A stretch of DNA of 7,083 nt from an uncultured Bacteroidales bacterium (lineage in GTDB: Bacteria; Bacteroidota; Bacteroidia; Bacteroidales; Paludibacteraceae). A model generated the notes under the pieces. The model was not told the origin of the DNA. It saw only the letters and a program-made list of their open reading frames with translations, and ran no database searches. The first letter of the stretch is position 1; each line of letters opens with the position of its first letter. Made by a program: the position numbers and the translations under genes. Where the stretch lies: NCBI GenBank assembly GCA_900321775.1, contig ONXE01000104.1, forward strand, positions 1-7,083, written 5' to 3'. This document shows positions 1 to 6,916 of the stretch, in pieces.

Positions 1-77
1 GCGAGTACGGTTTTCGTGCCCGCTTAAACTGCTGATAAACAAACAAATAATAATCATTGTCAAAAAAACCAACGTAA
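1..77 (+). promoter_or_regulatory. AT-rich leader upstream of ppdK, possible tail of an upstream gene
   Basis: Bases 1-27 read in frame as eight codons ending in TAA at 25-27 (ASTVFVPA, stop). This could be the end of an upstream plus-strand gene, but it is too short to judge. From about 28 to 77 the DNA is rich in A and T and runs directly into the ppdK start. TAATCATTG at 51-59 loosely resembles the Bacteroidetes -7 element (TAnnTTTG), but has one extra base and no matching -33 TTTG at the right distance, so it is only a weak candidate. No purine-rich Shine-Dalgarno site precedes the ATG; the A-rich stretch at 62-77 is the kind of leader usual in this phylum. Confidence 0.3.
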
Positions 78-2801
78 ATGGAAAACAAGAAAAGAGTTTA
101 CACCTTTGGTAACGGCAAAGCAGAGGGCAACGCCTCTATGCGTGCCGAACTGGGTGGTAAAGGCGCTAACTGCGCAGAGATGAACCTTGTCGGTGTTCCT
201 GTTCCTCCCGGATTCACCATCACAACTGATGTTTGCAACGAGTACTACGAGGTAGGCCAGGAGAAAATCATGGAACTCCTCAACGACGATGTACTGGCAG
301 CTGTCAAGCACATCGAGACCCTGATGAACTGCAAGTTCGGTGACCCGGCCAACCCGCTGCTGGTCAGCGTTCGCTCCGGCGCACGCGCTTCCATGCCCGG
401 TATGATGGATACCATCCTCAACCTCGGCCTCAATGATGTAGTGGCTGAAGGCATGGTCAAGAAAACCAACAATCCCCACTTCGTATATGACAGCTACCGT
501 CGTTTCGTACAAATGTACGGCGACGTGGTACTGGGCATGAAACCCGCCGACAAAACCGAGATTGACCCGTTTGAGGCCATCATCGAGGAAGTGAAAGAAA
601 TCCGTGGCGTCAAACTGGATAAGGACCTCAATGTGGACGAGCTCAAGCTCCTTGTTGCACGCTTCAAACGCGCCATCAAAGACCGCACGGGCAAGGACTT
701 CCCCAACGATCCTATCGAGCAACTCTGGGGTGCTATCTGCGCTGTGTTCCGCAGCTGGATGAACGAGCGCGCTATCCTCTACCGCAAGATGGAAGGAATT
801 CCCGACGAGTGGGGTACCGCCGTTTCCGTTATGGCTATGGTCTTCGGTAACATGGGCGAGACCTCCGCTACCGGCGTTTGCTTCAGCCGTGATGCCGCTA
901 CCGGCGAGAACCTCTTCAACGGCGAGTACCTTGTGAACGCACAGGGCGAGGACGTGGTGGCAGGTATCCGCACGCCGCAACAGATCACTATCGAGGGCAG
1001 CCGCCGTTGGGCTAAACTGCAGGGCATCAGCGAAGCTGAGCGCGCCAGCAAGTATCCTTCCATGGAAGAGGCTATGCCGGAGATCTACAAGCAACTCAAC
1101 GAGATCCAGCAGAAACTGGAGAACCACTATCACGACATGCAGGATATGGAGTTCACCGTACAAGAGGGTAAACTCTGGTTCCTCCAGACCCGTAACGGCA
1201 AACGTACCGGTACGGCTATGGTGAAGATTGCCATGGATCTGCTCCGCGAAGGACTCATCGATGAGAAAACCGCTATTCTTCGTTGCGAGCCTCAGAAGTT
1301 GGACGAACTGCTCCACCCTGTTTTCGACAAGGACGCATTGAAGAAGGCGAAAGTTATCACCCAGGGTCTGCCCGCCAGTCCGGGTGCCGCTTGCGGTCAG
1401 ATAGTGTTCCACGCTGACGATGCACAGGAATGGCATGCGAACGGTCACCAGGTAGTGATGGTACGTATCGAGACCAGTCCTGAGGACTTGGCAGGTATGT
1501 CTGCAGCTGAGGGTATCCTCACCGCACGTGGCGGTATGACCAGCCACGCTGCAGTAGTGGCTCGCGGTATGGGCAAGTGCTGCGTTTCCGGCGCAGGCGC
1601 TATCAACGTGGACTACAAAGCCAAGACCGTAGAAATCGAGGGCGTTACCTATAAAGAGGGCGATTATATCTCGCTCAACGGTTCTACCGGCCAGGTATTC
1701 GCAGGCGAGATTCCGACCAAGGCTGCCGAGCTTAGCGGCGACTTCAAGGCCCTCATGGACCTCTGCGACAAATACACCAAGATGCAGGTTCGCACCAACG
1801 CCGACACACCGCACGACGCACAGGTGGCTCGCGCTTTCGGCGCCAAGGGTATCGGCCTTACGCGTACCGAGCACATGTTCTTCGAGGACAAGAAGATCGT
1901 GGCTATGCGTGAGATGATTCTCGCCCAGACCTCTGAAGGTCGCGAGAAAGCACTCGCCAAACTGCTGCCCTATCAGAAGGCTGACTTCAAGGGTATCCTC
2001 GAGGCTATGGACGGCTTCCCCGTGAACATCCGTCTGCTCGATCCTCCTTTGCATGAGTTCGTGCCCCACGATCAGGCCGGTCAGGAAATCATGGCCAAAG
2101 AGATGGGCGTGAGCGTAGAAGAGATTCAGAAGCGCGTCAACTCGCTGGCAGAGAACAACCCGATGTTGGGTCACCGTGGCTGCCGTCTGGGTATCACCTT
2201 CCCCGAAATCACCGCTATGCAGACCCGCGCTATCCTCAGCGCTGCCTGCGAGCTCAAGAAAGAGGGCAAGAACCCGATGCCGGAAATCATGGTGCCGCTG
2301 ATTGGTATTCTCTACGAGCTCAAGCAGCAGAAAGAGATTATCCAGCGCGTGGCCAAGGAAGTGTTCGCCGAGTATGGCGTAGAGGTAGAGTTCGAGATTG
2401 GTACGATGATTGAGATTCCGCGTGCCGCTCTGACCGCAGACCGCATCGCCACGGAGGCTCAGTACTTCAGCTTCGGTACCAACGACTTGACCCAGATGAC
2501 CTTCGGTTACAGCCGTGACGATATCGCCAGCTTCTTGCCGGCTTACCTCGAGAAGAAGATCCTCAAGGTGGATCCGTTCGAGGTACTCGACCAGAACGGC
2601 GTAGGCCAACTCATCCAGATGGCAGTAGAGAAAGGACGTTCCGTTCGTCCGGGTCTGCGCTGCGGTATCTGCGGTGAGCACGGTGGTGAGCCTTCGTCTG
2701 TGAAGTTCTGCTCGCGCGTAGGTATGAACTACGCCAGCTGCTCGCCCTTCCGCGTGCCTATCGCACGTCTGGCTGCCGCTCAGGCTGCTGTGGAGGAATA
2801 A
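78..2801 (+). CDS. ppdK: pyruvate, phosphate dikinase (EC 2.7.9.1)
   Basis: Cytoplasmic enzyme that interconverts pyruvate + ATP + Pi and PEP + AMP + PPi, serving PPi-linked glycolysis or gluconeogenesis in anaerobes. The 907 residues cover all three domains. The N-terminal ATP-grasp region has the GGKG loop (26-29) and SVRSGARASMPGMMDT (97-112), and closes with FLQTRNGKRTG (368-378). The central swivelling domain has GGMTSHAAVVARGMGK (485-500): His490 is the phosphocarrier, and Thr488 matches the Thr phosphorylated by the regulatory protein in plants. The C-terminal PEP/pyruvate TIM barrel has SFGTNDLTQMTFGYSRDD (798-815) and RCGICGEHGGEP (861-872), with Cys865 the likely acid/base residue by analogy with Clostridium symbiosum Cys831. 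The length is close to the roughly 875-910 usual for the family and nothing is missing. The ATG at 78 gives the expected start (MENKKRVYTFGNGKAEG). A terminator follows at once, so it is probably transcribed alone. Confidence 0.97.
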   Translation: MENKKRVYTFGNGKAEGNASMRAELGGKGANCAEMNLVGVPVPPGFTITTDVCNEYYEVGQEKIMELLNDDVLAAVKHIETLMNCKFGDPANPLLVSVRSGARASMPGMMDTILNLGLNDVVAEGMVKKTNNPHFVYDSYRRFVQMYGDVVLGMKPADKTEIDPFEAIIEEVKEIRGVKLDKDLNVDELKLLVARFKRAIKDRTGKDFPNDPIEQLWGAICAVFRSWMNERAILYRKMEGIPDEWGTAVSVMAMVFGNMGETSATGVCFSRDAATGENLFNGEYLVNAQGEDVVAGIRTPQQITIEGSRRWAKLQGISEAERASKYPSMEEAMPEIYKQLNEIQQKLENHYHDMQDMEFTVQEGKLWFLQTRNGKRTGTAMVKIAMDLLREGLIDEKTAILRCEPQKLDELLHPVFDKDALKKAKVITQGLPASPGAACGQIVFHADDAQEWHANGHQVVMVRIETSPEDLAGMSAAEGILTARGGMTSHAAVVARGMGKCCVSGAGAINVDYKAKTVEIEGVTYKEGDYISLNGSTGQVFAGEIPTKAAELSGDFKALMDLCDKYTKMQVRTNADTPHDAQVARAFGAKGIGLTRTEHMFFEDKKIVAMREMILAQTSEGREKALAKLLPYQKADFKGILEAMDGFPVNIRLLDPPLHEFVPHDQAGQEIMAKEMGVSVEEIQKRVNSLAENNPMLGHRGCRLGITFPEITAMQTRAILSAACELKKEGKNPMPEIMVPLIGILYELKQQKEIIQRVAKEVFAEYGVEVEFEIGTMIEIPRAALTADRIATEAQYFSFGTNDLTQMTFGYSRDDIASFLPAYLEKKILKVDPFEVLDQNGVGQLIQMAVEKGRSVRPGLRCGICGEHGGEPSSVKFCSRVGMNYASCSPFRVPIARLAAAQAAVEE

Positions 2802-2825
2802 TCCCCTGACAGCATGACATATTTC

Positions 2826-2858
2826 AGGCGTCTCCTCTTCGGAGGAGATGCCTTTTCT
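2826..2858 (+). terminator. intrinsic terminator of ppdK with UUCG tetraloop
   Basis: It lies 24 bases after the ppdK stop. The left arm at 2826-2837 pairs with the right arm at 2842-2853 to give a 12-bp stem containing one G·U wobble (2830/2849). The loop at 2838-2841 is TTCG closed by C-G, the very stable cUUCGg tetraloop. The right arm runs into TTTTCT (2853-2858). In the minus-strand transcript the wobble becomes an A·C mismatch and there is no matching U tract, so it acts on plus-strand transcription. It separates ppdK from tilS. Confidence 0.9.
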
Positions 2859-2885
2859 CAATAAAACACCTTATATATAATATAC
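2859..2885 (+). promoter_or_regulatory. short AT-rich gap before tilS
   Basis: After the ppdK terminator only 27 bases remain before the tilS ATG, almost all A or T. They include TATATATAATATA (2872-2884). A TATAAT string at 2876-2881 is only five bases from the ATG, so as a -10 element it would require a nearly leaderless mRNA. A promoter for tilS must lie here, overlap the terminator or the end of ppdK, or be absent, with tilS served by read-through. No Bacteroidetes TTTG / TAnnTTTG pair is visible. Confidence 0.3.
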
Positions 2886-4130
2886 ATGCTCCCTCGAGTA
2901 CAGTCATACATCCAGAAGCATCATCTCTTGTCCGGCAGCGCGCCTGTGCTGGTGGCATTGAGCGGAGGTGCCGATTCGGTTTGTCTGATGAGGATATTGC
3001 ACGAGCTGGGTTACACGATTGTAGCAGCGCACTGCAATTTCCACTTGCGCGGAGCAGAATCCGACCGCGACGAGCAGTTTGTGCGCCGGTTGTGCGAAAC
3101 GTTGGGAGTGACGCTCTATGTGCGCTCTTTTCAGACCGAGCGCTACGCCGAAGAGCACGGAGTGTCCATCGAGATGGCTGCGCGGGAACTGCGCTACTCG
3201 TGGTTTGAAGAACTGAGGAAAGAAACAGGCTGTGAAGCCATCTGCGTGGCGCATCACAAGAACGACCAGGCAGAGACTTTGCTGCTGAACCTCAAGCGCG
3301 GAACCGGATTTCGCGGGCTGGAGGGAATGAAACCCAAGAACGGGTTCATAGTGCGTCCGCTGCTTTGTATGACAAGGGCGCAGATTCTGGCGTACTGCGA
3401 GAACCGGCACTACACGTTTGTCACCGACAGCACCAACGCCGACACGACTATCCTAAGAAACGGCATCCGCGCGATGCTGCAGTCGTTCCCGGAACAGGAA
3501 ATCGAGCATATCGCGCACACAGCCGAACTGATGCAGCAATACGAGTTGCTGTTGGAGGCTTTGCTCAAGCAACAACCCGTTCCCGAGGAGGCAGAGTCAG
3601 CCCTGCTGTACGAACTGGTTGCTCCCTACGGATTCCATCCCACGCAGATAGAAGCCATGCTGAGCGCCCTACCCCTTTCGGGCAAACGCTTCGAGGCACA
3701 ACATTTCGAGGCTGTCATCGATCACGGCGAGTTGCACGTCACATCCAAAGAGCCGGAGACTCCGCAACCCGAGCCCGCAATTATTCGTGCCGTCAGGCCG
3801 AGGTTGGCGAAAGAGCATTATCCCGCCGCAACAGACGATTTCGCGCTGTTCGACGCCGACATCCTACCCGAGAGACTGATGCTCCGGCACTGGCGCGAAG
3901 GCGATTGTTTCTACCCCATTACAAACACAGGCCGCGCGCCAAAGAAGAAACTGCAGGACTTCTTCTCCGACCTGAAGTTGTCCGTCAAACAGAAGAACCG
4001 CACCTGGCTGCTTTGCGACGCCGACCAACCCGAAGAAATCATCTGGGTCATCGGCCTGCGAATCAGCGACAAGTACAAGATAACTCCCGACACCGCGCAC
4101 GTCGCGGAAATACAGATTGAGGACGCGTAA
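2886..4130 (+). CDS. tilS: tRNA(Ile)-lysidine synthase
   Basis: ATP-dependent ligase that attaches lysine to C34 of the CAU-anticodon tRNA-Ile, switching both its charging from Met to Ile and its decoding from AUG to AUA; normally essential in bacteria. The N-type ATP pyrophosphatase domain opens with the PP-loop SGGADS (26-31), then AAHCNFHLRGAESDRDEQFV (47-66), AHHKNDQAETLLLNLKRGTG (122-141), RPLL (157-160), DSTN (181-184) and RNGIR (191-195). These are the usual TilS blocks in order. A helical linker (about 200-290) leads to the C-terminal TilS domain, seen in LRHWREGDCFYPI (333-345) and KKKLQDFFSDLK (353-364), ending VIGLRISDKYKI (388-399). The 414 residues compare with about 430 in E. 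coli. The ATG at 2886 leaves a normal 25-residue lead before the PP-loop. aroE begins one base after the stop, so the two are probably co-transcribed and coupled. Confidence 0.96.
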   Translation: MLPRVQSYIQKHHLLSGSAPVLVALSGGADSVCLMRILHELGYTIVAAHCNFHLRGAESDRDEQFVRRLCETLGVTLYVRSFQTERYAEEHGVSIEMAARELRYSWFEELRKETGCEAICVAHHKNDQAETLLLNLKRGTGFRGLEGMKPKNGFIVRPLLCMTRAQILAYCENRHYTFVTDSTNADTTILRNGIRAMLQSFPEQEIEHIAHTAELMQQYELLLEALLKQQPVPEEAESALLYELVAPYGFHPTQIEAMLSALPLSGKRFEAQHFEAVIDHGELHVTSKEPETPQPEPAIIRAVRPRLAKEHYPAATDDFALFDADILPERLMLRHWREGDCFYPITNTGRAPKKKLQDFFSDLKLSVKQKNRTWLLCDADQPEEIIWVIGLRISDKYKITPDTAHVAEIQIEDA

Positions 4131-4131
4131 C

Positions 4132-4851
4132 ATGAAGCATTTCGGAATCATAGGCAAACCCCTCGTTCAGTCGTTCTCGGCCAACCATTTCAACAAGAAA
4201 TTCGCGGACGAGCACATCGACGCGGAGTATTCGCTCTACCCGCTGGAGCAGATTGAGGACTTCCCCGCCCTCATCCAAAGCCGCGCTTTCGCAGGCATGA
4301 ACGTTACTATTCCCTACAAGTCGGCCGTCATCCCCTACCTGAGCGAACTGGACGAGACCGCCCGCGAGATTGGCGCGGTCAACGTCATCCGTTTTCTGCC
4401 TGACGGACGCACCATCGGCTACAACACCGACGCGCTGGGCTTCATCGACGCCATCCGGCCTATGCTTCGTGAGAACGACAAGACGGCACTCATCCTCGGC
4501 ACCGGAGGCGCTGCCAAAGCTTGCCATTACGGACTGAAGAAATTAGGGTTGGAGGTAAAGATGGTGTCCCGAACGCCCAAAGAGAACCAACTGAGTTACA
4601 GCGACTTACAACTAAGTAACTTCCAGGTGATTGTCAACTGCACTCCGCTGGGCATGTTCCCCGAAACGGAAAAAATGCCGATTCTACCCTATGAGCAACT
4701 CACTCAGGCACAGTTTTTGTTCGACTGTATTTACAACCCCGAAGAGACCCTTTTTCTCCGGCAAGGACGGCTACACGGCTGCCGCACACAAAACGGCATG
4801 TCCATGCTCCTCGGCCAAGCCAAAGCCGCGTGGGGAATCTGGACAAACTAA
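4132..4851 (+). CDS. aroE: shikimate dehydrogenase (NADP+)
   Basis: Cytoplasmic enzyme of the shikimate pathway that reduces 3-dehydroshikimate to shikimate with NADPH. All diagnostic motifs are present in 239 residues: SFS (14-16) for shikimate binding, NVTIPYK (57-63) with the catalytic Lys63, NTD (98-100) with catalytic Asp100, the dinucleotide loop GTGGAAKA (123-130), SRT (146-148) after the second Rossmann strand, which fits NADP preference, VNCTPLGM (168-175), FDCIYNP (197-203), and NGMSMLLGQA (221-230) with Gln229. It is shorter than E. coli AroE (272) but complete at both ends. The start is the ATG at 4132; an in-frame TTG at 4117 would add five residues inside tilS, and the family N-terminus (KHFGIIGKP) begins at the ATG. 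It lies one base behind tilS, which suggests translational coupling. No GC-rich hairpin follows; a heptamer repeat array begins at the stop codon. Confidence 0.96.
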   Translation: MKHFGIIGKPLVQSFSANHFNKKFADEHIDAEYSLYPLEQIEDFPALIQSRAFAGMNVTIPYKSAVIPYLSELDETAREIGAVNVIRFLPDGRTIGYNTDALGFIDAIRPMLRENDKTALILGTGGAAKACHYGLKKLGLEVKMVSRTPKENQLSYSDLQLSNFQVIVNCTPLGMFPETEKMPILPYEQLTQAQFLFDCIYNPEETLFLRQGRLHGCRTQNGMSMLLGQAKAAWGIWTN

Positions 4852-4907
4852 TTAACAATTAATAATTAACAATTAATAATTAACAATTAACAATTAACAA
4901 TTAATAT
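4852..4907. repeat. 8-copy heptanucleotide tandem repeat TTAAYAA
   Basis: Eight head-to-tail 7-bp units fill most of the gap between aroE and the DUF4831 gene. Copies starting at 4852, 4866, 4880, 4887 and 4894 are TTAACAA; those at 4859 and 4873 are TTAATAA; the last (4901-4907, TTAATAT) is degenerate. The first four alternate C/T, so they also read as two perfect 14-bp repeats. The first base lies immediately after the last base of the aroE TAA. Because 7 is not a multiple of 3 and the unit contains TAA on one strand and TTAA on both, the array puts stop codons in all six frames. It can also form small ATTAA-CAA-TTAAT hairpins. The array is seen directly; any effect on the downstream operon is inference. 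Confidence 0.93.
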
Positions 4908-4914
4908 TCATTGC

Positions 4915-5958
4915 ATGAGACGTTCGTTTTTATCCCTGACATTGCTGCTTGCGTTGAGCGTTTGTGCTTTTGCGCAGACTCTCTCCACCACCGACGCAGT
5001 GCTCGTTTACTACATGCCCAAGACGATTCTCGCCTTCGACGTCACCTACACGCAGACCACCCGCACACAGGGTCCGTTCTACCAGTATGCCGAGCGCTAT
5101 CTGGGCACCAAAGACATCGTGATGGAGGACGAGAGTGTCTATGAACTGAACAACATCACGCTGAACACCAAGACCGTAGCCGACCCCGACCGCGCGTACA
5201 CGCTCACGCCTTCAGGCAGCCAGAAAGCCAACATTATTCTGGACAAGAAAGGTCTGCTGGTGGCTTTCAACGCCGAGCAGCAAGAGGAGAAAACCAGAGA
5301 CAACGTCTTCAACTCCGAGCAGCCCAAAGCGCCCAGAGGCAAGAAAACCGGCGCAGGCCTGGCTCCGCTTTCAGAAGAGGCGCTGTTCGCTTCCTCCAAG
5401 GCCAAGATGGCGGAGGCTGCTGCCAAGCAGATCTACCGCATCCGCGAAGCCCGCACGAACCTCATCTCCGGCGAAGTGGAGCACATGCCTGCCGACAGCA
5501 AGATGCTTGGTCTGATGTTGGACAAACTGGAGGAACAGGAAGCCGAACTGGTGGCGCTGTTTGTGGGCGAGACCAAGAGCCGCAAGCACCACAAAATCAT
5601 CTACCTCACGCCCGAACAGGACGAGCAGGGAAAAGTGCTGCTGCGATTCTCGCGCTTCGCGGGACCCGTGGCTGCTGACGACCTTAGCGGCGAGCCGGTG
5701 ATGCTGAACATGACCGTCAGCAAGAAAGAGTTGCAGCCCTCCGAGGAGAAACCCAAGGCCGTTTCCGACATTCGCTACAACATCCCGGGCGAGGTCAGCG
5801 TGCAAGTGACGGACAACAAAGGTAAAACGCTGATTGACAAAGCCGTACCCGTAGCACAGTTCGGCGTAAGCGTGGCCTTGCCGCAAGACCTCATCCGCCG
5901 CCAACCGCATATCCTGTTCAACACCCGCACAGGGGCTATTCTCTCCATCACCGAATGA
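4915..5958 (+). CDS. DUF4831 family secreted protein
   Basis: Exported protein of unknown function from a family I recognise as DUF4831, found in Bacteroidetes. Residues 1-20 form a signal peptide: MRR, a hydrophobic core FLSLTLLLALSV, and an AFA|Q signal peptidase I site. Cys17 lies inside the signal and lacks a proper lipobox, so this is not a clear lipoprotein. The mature N-terminal part has the family-like YYMPKTILAFDVTYT (32-46) and GPFYQYAERYLG (53-64). A charged, low-complexity stretch (about 121-150) precedes a helical, possibly coiled-coil segment (about 153-215, rich in Ala, Glu and Lys), then a beta-rich C-terminal half (about 225-347). The mature protein has no cysteine. No enzyme motif is visible. 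The start at 4915 is the only one giving the signal peptide. Its stop overlaps the next start as ATGA, so the two exported proteins are probably made together. Confidence 0.85.
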   Translation: MRRSFLSLTLLLALSVCAFAQTLSTTDAVLVYYMPKTILAFDVTYTQTTRTQGPFYQYAERYLGTKDIVMEDESVYELNNITLNTKTVADPDRAYTLTPSGSQKANIILDKKGLLVAFNAEQQEEKTRDNVFNSEQPKAPRGKKTGAGLAPLSEEALFASSKAKMAEAAAKQIYRIREARTNLISGEVEHMPADSKMLGLMLDKLEEQEAELVALFVGETKSRKHHKIIYLTPEQDEQGKVLLRFSRFAGPVAADDLSGEPVMLNMTVSKKELQPSEEKPKAVSDIRYNIPGEVSVQVTDNKGKTLIDKAVPVAQFGVSVALPQDLIRRQPHILFNTRTGAILSITE

Positions 5959-6905
5959 AACGTACTCTGCTCATACTCGCCTTGGCGGCTATGCTCGTTC
6001 CCGCGCTGCGTGCACAGGAACTCAACTGCAACATCACCATCAACTCCGACCAGATTGAGGGCTCCAGCAAAGAGACCTTCGAGGCGCTCAAGCAGTCGGT
6101 CACGGAGTTTATGAACACCAACCGCTGGACCAACCTCACCTACACGCCTATCGAGAAAATCGACTGCAACATCCTGATCATCGTCAAGGCTGTCAACAAT
6201 GGCGAGTTCGTCTGCGAGGCCACGATCCAGGCGTCGCGGCCCGTGTATAACACCACCTACACGACCACGGTGCTGAACATGCGCGACAAGGCGTTCAACT
6301 TCAAGTATCAGGCCTACGACCAGTTGCTCTACCAGCAGAACGTTTTTCAGACCAACCTCACGGCCATGCTGGCGTACTACGCCTACCTGATTCTGGGCAT
6401 GGATGCCGACAGTTACCAGCGCTTGGGCGGCACGCCATATTTTCAGCAGTGCGAGAACATCGTCAGCGCAGCCCAGACGGCTTCTGACCTGACGGAAGGC
6501 GAGGCTTCGGGGTGGCAGTTCTCCCGCAGCGGAGGCGGATTCAAGTCCAGCAGTGGACGGTACGTCATTGTTAACGAACTGATGGACGAGGCCTTCAAGC
6601 CCTACCGCAATTTCTTCTACGAGTACCACCGCATGGGTTTGGACGAGATGCAAGCCAACGTGAGCAACAGCCGCGCGCGCATAGCAACCGGACTCGAGGT
6701 GCTGCGCGAGACCAACAAAGCGCGCTCCGCCAACATCACCGTGGCTATGTTCCTCGACGCCAAACTGGACGAACTGGTCAACATCTTCTCCGGCGCCGAG
6801 CGAGCCGAGAAAAGCGCCATCTACGACAGCGCCATCTACGACCTGCTCATGTCACTCGACCCCACCCGCTCCAACATCCTCGAGCCACTGACCAGAAACG
6901 ATTAA
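5955..6905 (+). CDS. DUF4835 family secreted protein, PorD-like
   Basis: Exported protein of the DUF4835 family, some members of which are annotated as type IX secretion protein PorD; its molecular role is unclear. Residues 1-20 are a signal peptide (MKR, then a Leu/Ala-rich core, cleavage after LRA before Gln21). Family-like blocks follow: QELNCNITINSDQIEG (21-36), FMNTNRWTNLTY (52-63), IQASRPVYNTTY (91-102), LTAMLAYYAYLILGMD (135-150) and GGTPYFQQCENIV (158-170), with a mainly helical C-terminal half. The mature protein has four cysteines (25, 71, 87, 166). At 316 residues it is about the length I expect for the family, and it looks complete. It starts inside the stop of the DUF4831 gene (ATGA, 5955-5958), a typical coupling arrangement, and ends just before a terminator. 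Family assignment is from recognition of sequence blocks; the T9SS link rests on family naming, not on anything else in this window. Confidence 0.85.
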   Translation: MKRTLLILALAAMLVPALRAQELNCNITINSDQIEGSSKETFEALKQSVTEFMNTNRWTNLTYTPIEKIDCNILIIVKAVNNGEFVCEATIQASRPVYNTTYTTTVLNMRDKAFNFKYQAYDQLLYQQNVFQTNLTAMLAYYAYLILGMDADSYQRLGGTPYFQQCENIVSAAQTASDLTEGEASGWQFSRSGGGFKSSSGRYVIVNELMDEAFKPYRNFFYEYHRMGLDEMQANVSNSRARIATGLEVLRETNKARSANITVAMFLDAKLDELVNIFSGAERAEKSAIYDSAIYDLLMSLDPTRSNILEPLTRND

Positions 6906-6915
6906 TAATTAACAT
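6902..6915. repeat. two TTAAYAA-type heptamers after the DUF4835 stop
   Basis: TTAATAA (6902-6908) is followed by TTAACAT (6909-6915), one exact and one 6/7 copy of the heptamer that forms the array at 4852-4907. As there, the repeat abuts the TAA stop of a plus-strand gene; here the stop (6903-6905) is part of the first copy. With only two units in AT-rich DNA, chance cannot be excluded. Confidence 0.5.
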
Positions 6916-6916
6916 T

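Noticed and set aside
60..2861. 933-codon open frame on the minus strand opposite ppdK
   Set aside because: It mirrors almost the whole of ppdK and arises from its biased, highly expressed-type codon use. The protein is rich in His, Leu and Val with no recognisable domain, while the plus strand encodes an intact enzyme with every motif.
3365..4120. 251-codon plus-strand frame inside tilS
   Set aside because: It is a frame-shifted shadow of tilS, very rich in Arg and Ala. The tilS frame carries the conserved C-terminal domain over the same bases, so no frameshift or second gene is needed.
4117..4131. Upstream TTG start for aroE, overlapping the end of tilS
   Set aside because: It adds only five residues (MRTRN) not expected in the family; the ATG at 4132 gives the normal KHFGIIGKP N-terminus.
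4852..4907. CRISPR array or iteron-type origin
   Set aside because: Units are 7 bp and head-to-tail with no spacers, no cas genes and no replication initiator nearby; they fit a simple tandem repeat.
4905..4913. TATTCATTG as a Bacteroidetes -7 promoter element for the DUF4831 gene
   Set aside because: It ends one base before the ATG, so transcription would begin inside the coding sequence. The likeness to TAATCATTG at 51-59 is probably due to AT-rich composition.
4945..4980. Lipoprotein signal (LSVC) in the DUF4831 N-terminus
   Set aside because: The residue before Cys17 is Val, not Gly, Ala or Ser, and a clean signal peptidase I site (AFA before Gln21) follows three residues later.
5775..6653. 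292-codon minus-strand frame across the DUF4831/DUF4835 junction
   Set aside because: It covers two real genes with good signal peptides and family blocks, and shows no domain or leader of its own.
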